Below the pieces are notes generated by a model. The model was not told the DNA's origin and did not search any database. It saw only the letters and a program-made list of their open reading frames with translations. A stretch of 64,000 nucleotides of DNA. Origin: Schistocephalus solidus (taxonomy: Eukaryota > Platyhelminthes > Cestoda > Diphyllobothriidea > Diphyllobothriidae). The stretch lies in assembly GCA_017591395.1 (NCBI GenBank), contig WEDG01000449.1:62001-126000 (forward strand), written 5' to 3'. Below are positions 29,605 to 42,540 of this stretch, one piece after another (the first letter of the stretch is position 1; every line of letters begins with the position of its first letter). The position numbers and the translations under genes were made by a program.

Positions 29605-31286
29605 TTGTTTCCATTCATTTTCGGCTCTAGCCAGAATTGAAACCTGTTTTTAAATACTTGCACAGAAATCATCTTTCTTGAACCCATTTTTCACAAAATA
29701 ATGTGACCTTCAGCGTTTCTATGCGAAAAAGAAGGGTAGTCTTTGTTTTTCAAAAATCGGGGTATTTATGAAGTTCGTGATGGCATGAAATGTCTGTTCA
29801 AATGGAGTTGTATGTTTCCGTGTACCAATGCCTCTCAAGTCCTATTTAACATGAGCCATATTCAGTGGAAAGTATTTTGAGTCTTTTACGGGACCTTTAA
29901 ATGACACAAGGGAAGGGAAGACATTCAGTAAATGGACAGTGAACCTAATTTTGTACCATCATGACAGCTCATCATCACGTATTTTGCCAATCTTATGCCG
30001 TTGCATGACATAGCTGCGGGGGAGTTCAGCTAATCAATGGACTCCCTAAGATTCAATTTGTGTATATGTCTGTTGGCAACTTATGGATGTTACGTATCTC
30101 CTTTTCCATGGATGCTGGACTCCAGCTCAAACCTTGATAAAAAACTTCCAGACCGAGCATAAACAGTTGGATTTGAAATTACAACATCACACAATTTAAT
30201 GGGCAAAAAGGTTACAATTGTAAAGCAATGCACTTACAAAACGAGAATTAAATTTTTTGCATTCCTGCTTAAAAAGCACAGTTTATGTAAAAGTTAATAT
30301 GGAGCAAAGCAGTGCATCCACCTTTTCTAAGAAAGGTGCCACGAGCATTTTTGACTTGAATAGAAACTGAAGAGCATCATTGCGTGATTTGGATAGCAAA
30401 TAGCTGAAGCCCAGAAACGCGAGCGTTTATTTGTCAAAAGTTGCACAGTTCCAGACGTCAGAGGTGTTACCGATTGAGCCTAGAAAACTCGCCCAGAGCA
30501 AGTTATCAGGATAAGTATAGATTAGATACAGCATCAAGAAAATCAGAAACCCCAGAATCTTGTAATACGTGACCGGTTGTAGTAGGGGTTTTACAGGCGG
30601 AGCATCATAGCTGGATATATAAGGTGTATATGATCCATCAAAAATTGCGTTCGCAGTTCTTTCAGCTGTTTGAATTTCAGAATTCGGAAGTGCAAATCTG
30701 TTATAAAGGGTTAAATAATTTGCTAGCCATAACGGATGGTGGCTTGAAAACCCTGAGATTACTTTATTGCTGGTTCTACCCACACAGACTTCGGCAGAAT
30801 CATGTTGCTTCGACATCGGTAGAAAAAGGATAATTAAGCTGGTGTGAAACATTCCTGAATAAAACACTTTTCGATCGTCAATCATAAAGCTAAACACAAG
30901 TCTGGTGTCTCTGAATTGCTTGCTGCTTGCATAACCTACGATTACCAGTATTTGCTATGCCTGCCTATTAAAGTACTATCATCAGTCAAACCGTCAACCA
31001 GCGTATAAGAAGACTGCGCTTCCTTTTTACCATATGTTAGAAACGATCAGGATAGTGGTTGCGAACCAGAGGACGTTCAGAAAAGTCGCATCCCAGCCCG
31101 AATAACCTTTAATTCCGTTGGGCCAGACGTTGAACCTTACAGTTTATCCTTTAATTGGAACAGCAAAAAATGATAACACTGTTATAAATAGTAAGGAGTC
31201 GTATCTACGCAAAATTCTATTTACGCCTTCGAATTCACAGCTCTTGGTCAGGCGCAGACCCATCGTCTTTTCGGACTGACAATAAC
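29605..31286. other. Unassigned apart from the open frame at 30427-30897
   Basis: No repeat family or motif recognised. Confidence 0.4.
30427..30897 (-). CDS. Unrecognised open frame, possible single-pass membrane segment
   Basis: 156 codons open on the minus strand (an ATG lies five codons in; the first codon is GTG). No family is recognised. A hydrophobic run near residues 111-130 (YYKILGFLIFLMLYLIYTYP) could span a membrane. It is the longest frame not explained by a transposable element, but about one frame of this size or slightly less is expected by chance in a window of this length and composition. No splice sites or neighbours support it. Treat as hypothetical. Confidence 0.15.
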   Translation of the reverse strand: MFSFMIDDRKVFYSGMFHTSLIILFLPMSKQHDSAEVCVGRTSNKVISGFSSHHPLWLANYLTLYNRFALPNSEIQTAERTANAIFDGSYTPYISSYDAPPVKPLLQPVTYYKILGFLIFLMLYLIYTYPDNLLWASFLGSIGNTSDVWNCATFDK

Positions 31287-31504
31287 TGCCGTTTTGATGT
31301 TTAAATACAGACTAGTTAAAAACTATACCCATGCCAATTCTTATCAGATATGAAATATTATTCTTGGCTTTTCATGCATTTAAAACTACTAAGATTGCCG
31401 TTTTGAGGTTCAAATACAAACGAGTTAAAAACTATATCCATGCCAGTTCTTATCAGGCATGAAATATTATTCTTGGCTATACATGCACTCAAAACTACTA
31501 AGAT
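31287..31504. repeat. Tandem duplication, 109-bp unit, two copies
   Basis: Units 31287-31395 and 31396-31504 both begin TGCCGTTTTGA and end AAAACTACTAAGAT; they differ at about a dozen positions. A third start (TGC) follows at 31505 and then diverges. Confidence 0.9.
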
Positions 31505-31544
31505 TGCTAAAGCTGGTTTCTTAGGAGTAATCATTCAGCAAGGT

Positions 31545-31650
31545 GACGCACTGCTCGAGGATCGAACCCATGTCCTGTTTAATAGAAGTCCAAAACTGTA
31601 ACGATTGAGCTGGGAGATGGCGCTTGCGAGTGAAGCCCAAGGCAGAACGG
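31545..31650 (-). mobile_element. tRNA-like SINE fragment, copy D
   Basis: Minus strand: AGCTCAATCGTTACAG, TTTTGGACTTCT, AACAGGACATGGGTTCGATC and CTCGAG match SINE B (55016-55078) in the same order, with a good B box (GGTTCGATCC). The body and hammerhead are absent, so only the head remains. Confidence 0.55.
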
Positions 31651-33839
31651 GATGAAAGAGTCTCGTGACTGATCATTGAGCGTCCATCCACTGATCAACT
31701 GCTTTTCAAAACACCTATCATGGAGACTGATCGAAAATAGTTTGCGTTCAACCTGGTTGCATCGTGTGAGAGCTTTTGCAAACTTGTGAATACTGACAGT
31801 AAAAAAGATACATCGAAGGCATTTAGAAATTGGCCCAATCTTCAAACATGCCAGCGTTCCTCCTTTAGGCAATGAACTTATTAAGGACAAGCGAAACAAA
31901 GACAAATATTCGTTTTTAAAACTTACTTAGAGTACCACCTGCAACAAACATCAAAGGAGACATATGAGGTGAGAGGTCACACTGCAGACCCGTTCTATTG
32001 CAACGAAGACTCCTTGAGCGCCCTTAAACGGTTTTAAATCTTGTGAAATTAACTTAATTCCAATTCTGGTAATTATTTTAATGACAAAAACTTTACCAAT
32101 ATAAGCTTCAATTAAGCGTGCTTAATTTTGCAAATGTATTCTTATCCTTGATAAATGAGACACGCTTCGAAATTTGTCAGTAAGAGAGCGCTAAAAAGTC
32201 GGTGCAAACGTTTTACTGATTTCTTTAATTTCTATTGCTTGCATGGAGAGATGTTCAGTCCTCAAGAGAGTCCTAAAACGTCGTTTTAAATTGATTTCGA
32301 AGCCAACAGCCATGAACACGCGTTTTATTTTTTTGCAATAAAACAAACCCATTTTCATGCTGGGTAACGCCTGTGGCATCACTCGATTGCACTAAGCGTC
32401 TTCATCATGGTCGGCTCTCAAATTAATTTCAGTCCTCTGAGGTTAAAAACTGAAATAAATTCACTTGATTTTTTAAAATACAGTCGGTTTTGATGTTGTC
32501 CTGCTTGGCCTCTGTGGACGAGGCTCAATATTTGGGACCACGTACTGGAAAGAAATTGTTTGAAACCCGCCTAGAACTGTACTATGAAATGTGCTTGTTG
32601 ATAAACATAAACTCTTTCCTATTGTTCTTGGCGTTTTAAGCGTAACATTGGAAATGGAACCAAGTTAAATGACAATTTTCTAAGCTACCACATAGTTGTG
32701 GTAAGAGGAAATTTAACATGTGCCATTTTTAACCATCTGTACGCGGAAATCGCGATATTTGTCTTTTATCTAATTAAATATCTTGAAACTAGGACTAAGA
32801 GTGTGAATACGGGAGCCGTTAAGCGTTTGGCAGCTTAAAATGTTTGCTTTAACCGACTGTTATCTCGTACAGCCACACGAACTTGAAATTATTTTAATGA
32901 AGTGTCGCTGAATCTCAGTGCCCATTGCTTGAGTAAAAGACGCAATTTCCGTGGAGTCCTTGTAATATGCTTAAACCAGAAAATGTGTGAAAGTCAATTT
33001 CTTAAATGACGGTTTAAGTGATTTCAAAATTGCGTTTTGCGTTTTACCGAAAAAATTAAATGAGATATTCCTGTCCAGGTAATAAATCAAATAACTTTAG
33101 GATGAAGTTTCCAAAAACTGAGTAAAGTAAGACAGAAGCGATATTTTAATAGGGGTTTGAAATGGGATATTGGAAATATGCTGCCATTTCAAATCAAAAT
33201 TGTCCTCAATTGTGTATCAATGACCAAAGCTATAAAAGTTAAATCGGAATCAATTGTTCTAACAAATATTTTCTATTTTTTTGTTTCCCTCTTTCGTAAT
33301 GCGTGTTGAGTAGAAACGTTTCCCGACGTTTGAGTGTATCAAATGGTCTTTATAAGCTGAGATATGAATTGCATTTTGAGAAAATCTCACATTACCCGAT
33401 TAAACCATGACTGTATGCAGGCCCAAAGGCATAAGCGTTTAAACTTTCGGGAGCTTTTTCCGACATGACTGGGAGGCTAGATAAACTTGGTTTTGGGACC
33501 CTACTAGTTTCTTGACGTCGGGCAAACTAGAAATGCGGTTTCCATTGGTGCACTCACTGCAAGCAGTGCATCCAAATTATTGGTTATTAGTCGCTATGCC
33601 ATCGCCTGCGTGGAATTTATGCCCTCAGCACTAGGACTGAATGCGAGAATTAATTTCCATCTGTTACTTGGGAAATTTTAGTGCACACCGGTTCAATAAG
33701 CAAAAATGTTAGATTTACAAACATTTCATTGGACTGATTATGGAAAAGTAGGGCGAAGGGGCGCGCAGTCGAATTGACGAAGAGGGGTCACGAAGGGTTG
33801 GCGAAAAGGGTATTCTGTTGTCGGCTAAAAGAATAGCCC
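31651..33839. other. No gene recognised
   Basis: AT-rich, motif-free sequence. Confidence 0.45.
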
Positions 33840-35110
33840 CCGATGAGGGGTTGTTGCGCACGCTCAATAGTAGATGCACCTTTGCATGCCGTTACACCGA
33901 GATCAATCAAGTGGCCTTTTGCATATTTTCTACCCTTGCTTGCTTTTCTCGATATGTTTATTATTGACTCCTACTTCCTTAATGGGTCCGTTTTACTGTA
34001 AACAATGCTGGTGCTCAGCATGTCACGCACTCTAACGCAGATCACTTGAAGGCTCACTTGCATTTACAGTTTAAAAACTCATCATTTTGAATTTAGAGTT
34101 AATCTTTCCTTGCCCTGACCAGTCGGTCAACATCAAACATGTCTCTAAACTTGGGTTGGTCTTCAGATGATGCTTAAGTAAGCAACAGACACTAAAAACT
34201 GCTCATGTTTATCGATAATCTCGTTCCAGAGAATGCATTCAGGTGGATTTTGATCAAAATATTTTCCAAGGATCAGCCTTGAAATTAATCAACGTTCATG
34301 GTGGTCATGGAGGACAGCGTGAAAACAAACTAACTGCTCCTTAATATGCGCCCATTTTCGATAGCATGCGTAGGGTTAAATAATCTTCAGTAGGTTAAAA
34401 TACGGAAAAAAACAGGACTCTTTTGGAAATCTGGAAGGTAATTAGGTGTAGGTTTTAAAATGAGAAGGCTGCAACATATTGGGCACACAAAGGAAACTGG
34501 CGGTTAAAAGCAGAGTTCCTAATGCGGTGATCGTTATGCCTGCTCAATAATACCTGCACTGGTTTACACTATCCTATAAAATTCATCACAATCAGACGAA
34601 AAACGCTAAAATAATTTTTGCAGATTTTATGCCCTTACTTGCTTCTTCCCACATGTTAATTTTGGAGTTATAATATCTCAGTCGATCCAAGCGATGAAAC
34701 ATCTTCACGTGCAATGTATGCAACGCTGAGGATTATAAATGCGCGTTCTCGGCCGCAGCTAAATTGGAAAACCCGTCGGCCCTGACTGTTTGGTAAATTT
34801 AAACATTTGCCTTCAAACAAGGGCCTGTTCTCCCCTTTTCACTTTATTAACCTCGAGAAAATAAGAACCGATTTGTCACTTATCTCATTGCAGCGTGGCT
34901 TTCAAAGATATAGTTTTTTAACGGATGATCCCACAAGCTAACCCCAATGCATGCTGATCATGGAGAACAACATCAAGACTAATTACCGCCGCTACTTATG
35001 CTTCCATGTCGAATGAATCCTCTTGATGGTGTGTGCATGCTTAAAAATATGTCCGATGAGAAGAATATAGAAAGAAAACAGGACTATCTTTTCCGCATTG
35101 CAAACCCCTT
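33840..35110. repeat. Old tandem duplication, unit about 650-690 bp
   Basis: Landmarks recur in order: GCTCAATA-TA--TGCAC at 33862 and 34542; TTTTGCA-ATTTT with CTTGCTT after it near 33918 and 34617; CCCTGAC blocks near 34115 and 34780; TCATGGAG-ACA at 34305 and 34958; AACAGGACT near 34410 and 35080. Divergence is high and small insertions are many. No coding potential seen. Confidence 0.6.
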
Positions 35111-35394
35111 TCGACAAAATGCGCGGGCCGGAGTGTGTTTTTATATTTCACTTCGTGTTTTTTGCTTATAAGCTTGTTGCAAGCTATGTGTTATGTTAGG
35201 GTTGTGGAGGAGGAGTGGTCCTTCTTTCATGCGTCCGTCGTTAGTGTATCCTTCCAAGGACAAGTGCCGGGAAGTCTGTATATCATGTACTGTTCTGAAA
35301 GAGTACCAATAACTGGGATACCTTTCTTTCACCTGTCAGTATCCACGCGTTTGCGAAAGGTCTCGCAGCAGTAGCCTGTCAGAAAGTTTGACAT

Positions 35395-36400
35395 TTCTGC
35401 TCGAGACTGCTCCCTCGGCAATGCGTTCAATAAGGGCCGAAATCAAATAATAAACTCTATTATACACGTGTAAATCAGTTTAAAACCATAGCGATTCGTT
35501 TTTGTTGATGGTGAAAAAATAGCCCTCCCAGAGATATTTAGACTTTGCTCATCGCAAGTGGGCCCCCGCATACGTTTTGTTAATTTGACGTATTTGCCAT
35601 TCCAACTCCATTCTATCATCAAAACGTGACAGCATTACTCCGATTGTATATTGCATAAAGCGTTCCTTCTTCAGTTTACTTAGTAATAGGCTATCTTTTA
35701 CCTGAAACTTTCGTAATTTTGAACTTATGGATGAAAACGGACAATATATCATATCCAATAAGATCTAATACAGTTTTCTGATTTAAACAATCTGTACTTT
35801 GACATGAAAACGTCCTTTGCAGTCGTTCCAAAAATGGCTAAGCACACGATCAGGAGCACCCAGGGAAACTGTTTGACAGTTGGCGATTTTGAATCAGTAC
35901 CCATAAAAAATATTTGACAGGCAGTAGAGGAAAACGTTTGCTCCTATAAAAGTGCACCCAAATAAGGGTCGAAATCAAATCAAAAGGATAATGGCATACA
36001 TTAGTTGGAGGCAGGGTGATTAATTTATACTTATGGGCAAAATATGGTATCCTAAAATCTACTGAAGAAGTTTACGCTTTGTATATTTCAATCTTGTCTC
36101 CGCAAAAACTGACATGGTTATGGAATCAACCTAATATCTCCCCCGAAGCTGGAAGCAACAATCAAAGCATGTAAAGGATAAAGCACTTCTTCATAATTAC
36201 AACCAATATCGGGCTCACATTTACCCGGTCTATTGGTAGTTTTGAATGCCTTACTGCCAAGGGACTACATATCATACGCGATGAAGACTGGAACAGTCTT
36301 AGATTTTAGTAAATATGTAGTGGAGCCCAAAACGTTGGTTGCAGTTATTCCAAAAATAGGATGGGTTTGCACCTGATTACGAGTTCTGAAGTAGATTGTA
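35395..36400. repeat. Old tandem duplication, unit about 530 bp
   Basis: AATAAGGG-CGAAATCAAAT occurs at 35429 and 35961. A CATATCATA block occurs near 35748 and 36267. GCAGT--TTCCAAAAAT occurs near 35819 and 36339. The order and spacing (about 520-532) fit one diverged duplication, directly beside the previous one. Confidence 0.6.
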
Positions 36401-37974
36401 TAAATAGAATTCAGGATTACTACAACTGTGAACTATTTATCAGAACGGCATAAGTGCGTTTGATTTTCGAATAGACAGGTTTAACTGTTAGGCTTTAAGC
36501 CTCGCCTAACGGAAGAAGGTGACTTCGCTGAACGTTCTATAGTCCAAAGAGTATGTCAAACAATATCGTGATCTTTTTAACAAGAAGGGTACAGGAAATG
36601 CCGCCTTCTTAATCGGTGCCTGAGGATATAACAGATGGTACCATTTAATTTGCTAGGGGCGAATCTTCGAGGCAAAATTTGTAAACCAACTGTCGCTGGC
36701 TTGAATAAAACCTTTCAACTATTTTATGATTTAACGTGGCCATTCGTCTTCTTTTTTTTCGATTTAAGTATTTTGTAGATTTTGACAAATATTTACTGGT
36801 TTTTAAGATTCAATCCTGCACACTGTTGCTTCCATCGAAACACATCTCTTTAAGCATTATAGTAACAAGCACTATTTCGAGTGCTTTTCTAAGGAAAGGT
36901 AGAGAAAAGTTTGTACAAGTGTATAAAAATAATATTTAGTTAATGTTTAAAATTATCAGAAACTTTCTTAATAATAAAGTAGACTTCAGTCTTACTTTAA
37001 AAACCTGAATTTGCTTTGATATGAAGTGAAACACATGACCTGCTGCAATTGCGCAGGCTGTAGCTTTGCATAACCTGCTAAATCCTGTGTTTCCGTCTGT
37101 ACGTAAACCGTTGATATTTTCGCGCAATACTGAAGAGGCGGAAAATTGAGTTTTTTCACCAAATGCCAGCGTGTATGCGCAAACACAGAAATCTAGGAAA
37201 CATGTTTATTGGGAACTCGAAGGCTACCCAACAGCTGCAAGGCCACTGAGACAGCTGGCAATTTATTGATCAGACTTCGCCGCTGTCGCCCTACTTACCA
37301 CCTGCACCATCTGGCGCGTGTCCCAACTGGACACTCACTCAAAAGAAAGACAGTTAACTTTATGGAGCTTGACTGTGTGAGTGTAACCTCCAGCGTTATT
37401 TTGTAACGCCAGTGAGATATGGCAACTGTACTCGGAGGTTGAATTTTCTTTTTCTCTTGGACAGAAACATGTAGCGTTGCGACGGCGTTATTGCAGACGC
37501 TTAAGGCAAACTGACCTGATGGCAAAAAAATGAACATTCAAAAGATAAAATCTAAAAACGGAAGCCATACAATTAAAAAGCATTTCCTATCAGGCGGTCT
37601 TCCCATCTCATGATCATATAAACTATCACTAGTTATCAGAACTAGAAATCGGCAAAGAGTTGCGGCGCAAAATCGGCATTTTGACGTCGAAAACTACTCC
37701 TAATATCAAGGATTTTTTAAGCAAGTTTCTCAGTTTCTTGCAGTCCTGCGGTGTCTGCTGTAGTTTTAAGTAGACAGAATTCGTTGTATTTTTTGTTGTT
37801 AGCCAGATCGTTCCTTCACTGCGCTTTACTGTTTGTTTCTTTTAGGCGTAAAAATTATGATGATCCACATAGATAAAAGGTTAATAAGCCTTGAAAAATA
37901 CTTTTGAAAATCCTTCGTTTTGAGAAAATCTCAGTGTAAAAGCAGAAGAACATTACTGGCAAAGAAAAGATAAA
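36401..37974. other. No gene recognised
   Basis: Unassigned, AT-rich. No motif recognised in any frame. Confidence 0.45.
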
Positions 37975-38143
37975 TTAGAATGGCCATTTATCAGCCATAC
38001 TTTACCCCAGTTGGGGCACCACCATAGGCTCGAACTCGAGTCCAACGCTTTAACCAATCGCCGCTGGCCCATTCTCTTGCAGGGTTGGATCGGGAATCTT
38101 TACTCGCATTTGTTGATAAACGCTCACCGGTAGCTAACGGAAC
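37975..38143 (-). mobile_element. tRNA-headed SINE, copy C, deleted
   Basis: Minus strand: the leader starts at GTTCCGTTAGC (38143), runs through ATTCCCGATCCAACCC, then ATTGGTTAAAGCGTTGGACT (A-box region) and GAGTTCGAGCC (B box), with a deletion in the anticodon region. The body ends at GGCTGATAAATGGCC: compared with copy A, 17 bases are lost, taking out the second half of CTGATGA and all of stem II. 3' truncated. Confidence 0.72.
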
Positions 38144-38419
38144 TATATGACTATTTTTGATTATTAACCTTGAAAATATGTGATGTGTTAGCAAATAAGT
38201 AGAAAAAATTAAATTATTGAGCATGCACTATAAACTCTAGGTAACGGCATCTTATGTGGCCTACCTTGTGCTTTTGCCCAAACATTTACCCTATTATTCG
38301 ATTTATGTACGTTTCTGAATGGCGTTTTACAATATGGGAAGATAACCTTGATGGTAATAATAGGGCTGAACTGACTTATTCCCTAAGTCTCAAATAAGGC
38401 CTTCTCGCAAAGTTCAAGC

Positions 38420-38866
38420 TTATGCCCCATCGTGCCTAATCTGTGGTTCATCGTTGCCGGATGTAGGTGGGTGATGCATTCTTATCCGGCCACACTCAGA
38501 GCTCATTGGCTGAGCTGCGTGCATTGACACACCGCCGCCAGTTTTATTGACATCTGTTGGAATGTTACTCGTGTTTGTTTTCGCGTGAGTGGAGTCACAC
38601 CGTATTGTCACCATAGGGTATGTGGCTTCTGTCGGATAGCGAACTGTATCCTTCTCGGTGAGGCAATCCATGTCCGCTGCGGACCGGATGGCTGTGGCCC
38701 TAAGAGCCTTTAAATGGACAGCGGTGGAGAAACATTTAGACAACAAACAGATCAAGGAGTCAAAAGAATGAACCATCCGGTAATCACCGCTACTCATGAA
38801 CTTCCTTTTTACATGTTTGTCTATCAACAGATTTTCATCCGGATGGAAATGAACAACGCGAGTCAC
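38420..38866 (-). CDS. Unrecognised open frame, 148 codons
   Basis: Hydrophilic frame with no recognised family, rich in Thr, Ser and His. The stretch is richer in G and C than its surroundings, so it may be an unknown repeat or element rather than a host exon. No start context or splice support. Hypothetical. Confidence 0.15.
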   Translation of the reverse strand: MTRVVHFHPDENLLIDKHVKRKFMSSGDYRMVHSFDSLICLLSKCFSTAVHLKALRATAIRSAADMDCLTEKDTVRYPTEATYPMVTIRCDSTHAKTNTSNIPTDVNKTGGGVSMHAAQPMSSECGRIRMHHPPTSGNDEPQIRHDGA

Positions 38867-41800
38867 GCTTCCTGTGTCTTTCTTCGAACTTCCCCTCTAA
38901 TGAAAGACGATGCTGTAGCTATGTTTGAGTTATTTGCTATTTTCATTTGTCAGTGGAAAGTTTTATTCGCGCACGCGACAATCTTCCTTTAGTGTCTACA
39001 GTTTCGGAATCGCATCTCAGACGGCGAAAAAATACATTGATGACACGTTTTATCAAAATTAATTATTTGATTTTAACTCATCTTTGGGCTCAGAGTGAAG
39101 TGAACTTCCTTGATGCGTTTGCGAGTCAATACGAATGGCCAGCCTGCATAGAATCTGCCAATCACGTATATCCCAAATCTGACATTAGTACGGCTGCCAA
39201 CGTTTTTCACCGCCTGCACGTTGCAAGTAAAAGGAATAAATAAGCTATATTCGTTCAAGGCACCCGAGTCCATAGCAAAGATAAGTAACGAATTTGACAT
39301 ACTGCAACTCCAAGACCTCCCTCTATGTAAATACCATAAGAATTAAATTAATAGCTACTGGAAGTGATACTGATAATGTTTGCAATTCAGCATCACACGG
39401 GTATTTAGTGCCGCTTTCAAAAGAAAAATACCTGCGTTTAAGACTGCCGAGGGATCACGCGTACAGCTTTGGGCGTAGAGATCAGCAAGACCTCTTGGGT
39501 TAAGAACAGTTATATATGAAAAATTAAATAAACCGTAAGCATAAGCAAATAATAAAACTTTGCATTTTCCCTTAAATGTATTAACTTTTTACCAGCTCAA
39601 CTCCGCGCAGTGCTTTTTTCTTATATTTGATCCTAAAGCATCCTCAATACGGATATGCTTGAGCCTCCTTGTTGGTGGCCGCAGTTAAATGCAAACACCG
39701 CACAGGTTTTACACTGTTTTTTTTTAAAACCAAATAGAAGTGACATTAGAAAAAGTTCTGTCACCCTCATAAAGCTAAGAGATTTCCCAAAAAACCTCCA
39801 AAATTTTAAACCCCCGCAAGGGAGGGTTTTCTGTCACCGATGTCCGACGCCTCCATTTCGGTTAGTAAGAATCAAAATGGCATATCTTCCAGTTAAGATG
39901 CATTACCATCAGGAAATGTTTGTCCAGAAAACCCAGCGTGGCCTATCGTAGGCTTTCCGTAATAAAGAGTGTTTTTATGCATAAGTTTTAGTAATTTAGG
40001 GTGATTCAGAAAGACACAGATGGTTTAAAAGTACTGGCCAAAATTTTGTTTGGCAAATGAGGTAAAGTAAACGAAAGCCTTTTACAGTTTTAATCTGTTG
40101 ACGGCCACATGCAGGCCATAATCTCATCCCCGTGTAGTCGGGTTTCCAATGAAAACCACTTGTCAGATTTCTATAGGTTTCCCACGATCGTTGATAATCG
40201 AAGAAACGATGTTAGGAATTCAGCTGGAGCAATTAAAACAACTACGTCTGTCTTTGTGCTTTTATTTACAAGCAATCCGAATTTTATTCTATTTAGCCGA
40301 TCTGCCATGCTCTAATGGCGTTTATTTTAAAGTCCGTTAGGTGAAATCCATTTGTCCGTTGATTATGAACACCAGAAAATCTTTGACAATAACTGTTCTC
40401 TATGAAAGATTCTACTCTTATATCACCGTTGAAGCCTTCAGAAGGAAGCCAGTATCATATTTGGACGGCAGTTTAAAGCCGAGCTATCTTCTTGAGTTTT
40501 CAGGCGCACACAATAGACACTGGTATGCCTGTTGCGTTCCAATGCTTTTCACAGTAACACATAATTTTACAATTATTAATCTAACACCTTTAAATTAAAG
40601 TTCAATTGGTAAACAAAAACTCCAAAGGCGTTTGTTTTACCAAAAGGTGGTTGCAGAAGGCTGAATAACCAGTTCTGTGCACAATTCGAAAACCAGGTTG
40701 ATTAGAGAGTTTCCGCTCTTATTTCCCTCTACTGAACTATCATTTTCTCTCACACCCTTTGTCGCTCGCAATTGTACTTTCATTCAGAGCTGAGATTTTG
40801 CAAGCAACTGCTTGCCTCATATTCCATTGACTGCAATTTTAATCGCGAAAAAGCACTGACCAACTTGAGTAAAAATTTTCGCTAGCTTATTTTAAAAGCT
40901 TCTTTCCTGCGTCGATCAACTCTATCATCCTCTCGGATTGCATTGACCAAGTACTTGAGGAGGTGGTCCTCAGAAAATTCTACACAGTTCGTCCTCGCCT
41001 AAGCCATTTGCCCAGAGGCATAAAACAGTAGGCAATTTTTTCCAAACTGCAAGTTTCGTGAACTCATTATTGCAAAGCTCTTATGCTTACAGAAGTTGTT
41101 TGTTGATTCATTTCCCGGTGCGTTTTTCTCGAGATCAGGATGTATCGTATTTCAGTCTTCTACTCAGGTCACTCTATTGGCATCGTGTGCAAACTATTGC
41201 TCTGTGAACTTACTTATTTTTCAAAGAATAAGGTCAGATTTTGGGAACTGAGACTAATGGAGCGCGTTCCTTCGACCAAATTATGACTCTGAAAAGGCAA
41301 TATTATAAGTGTGCAAAGGAGCATCAGAAATGTTAATTCAATTCAACTGTATTGTTCTCAGTGAAACCGCTCGGTTGCGCATAATCCCTTTATATTCCTG
41401 AGGCTGGTGGATAACCTTATTTTGAGATGTACTCATTCAAAAAGTACCCTTAAATATTATTGAAAACTAAACATGCATGCTAGGTGATCTGAGAATCATG
41501 TTATTCTATTTGGGTTTCCTGGGGGGCCAGAAAATAACCGCAGCTGCGTCATGTTTTGCCTATACAGCCTACACGTTAATCTCCCAAGGGACATTAAGTA
41601 GACAAGCGCCCACAAACATTCGCTGCCTTGTTCACTTTTAGGATGCAAGAACTCCATTAGTAAAAAGCACCAACAATTAAGTATAAAAGCAACACGTTTG
41701 CTTCTCTGGGCCCTCCAATCCGTACAGGAGTCCATAGTCGGAGATGCAAGAAGGAACAATGCATAAGTTGCTTCCAAGTTCTGTTTAGAGGTGACTTAGT

Positions 41801-42506
41801 GCCAATCCGTGTAGGGGTTGAAAATAAATTTGCCAATTTCCAGAGTTAATATAAAGCGACCAAAGTTCAATAAATTCGGAGCTTATGTTGTTTATCAGAT
41901 TGCAGATTTACTCCCCATGGTTTAAAAGTAAAAACCGCACCTGGTACCAGTGTATGTGTGCCAAATATGGATTCACGGTTTTTTGGCATGACTGTGCGAA
42001 CTCAGTTATCGTTCTGTTTGAATTGTTAACTTTCCCAAACAGTACAGATCTTACGTTGAATAACCTGCGACTGATTGTCCGAAGGAGTAACGGATATTTA
42101 CTTTTTATAGCACAGCAGTGCGTAGATTGTTCAGGCCGGTAGGCAGTCCCTCCGTAAATTCCCTTGCGATATACTCAGTTGTCTCAATAGCAGTCTCGAC
42201 GTTTAGTCCAGTAAATCACCCTTTTGTTTGATTTTAGCTGTCAGCTACTTTCTTTTCCCACCTCATCCCACTACTTTTAAGGTCGGTTACGGCTCAAATA
42301 TATTCGTCTACTTGCGTTGTCATATGCATACATATGAGTTCTGAAACGCGTATTATGTTACAATTTATTTATGGTCGCAAGCATGCAAGGGACGTATGTA
42401 ATTTAAGCAACCAGGTACCTATGAAGGCTAACAGACGCCATTTTATTCGATCTATTTTGCCCCAAATAGTGAAAGCTAGCGTATATAAGAATAATCATCA
42501 TTCTGA

Positions 42507-42540
42507 CCACCACCACCACCACCACCATCATCATCATCAT
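42507..42540. repeat. (CAC)n(CAT)n trinucleotide run
   Basis: About six CAC/ACC units followed by CAT units. It gives a poly-His reading in one frame, which is not evidence of a gene. Confidence 0.9.
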
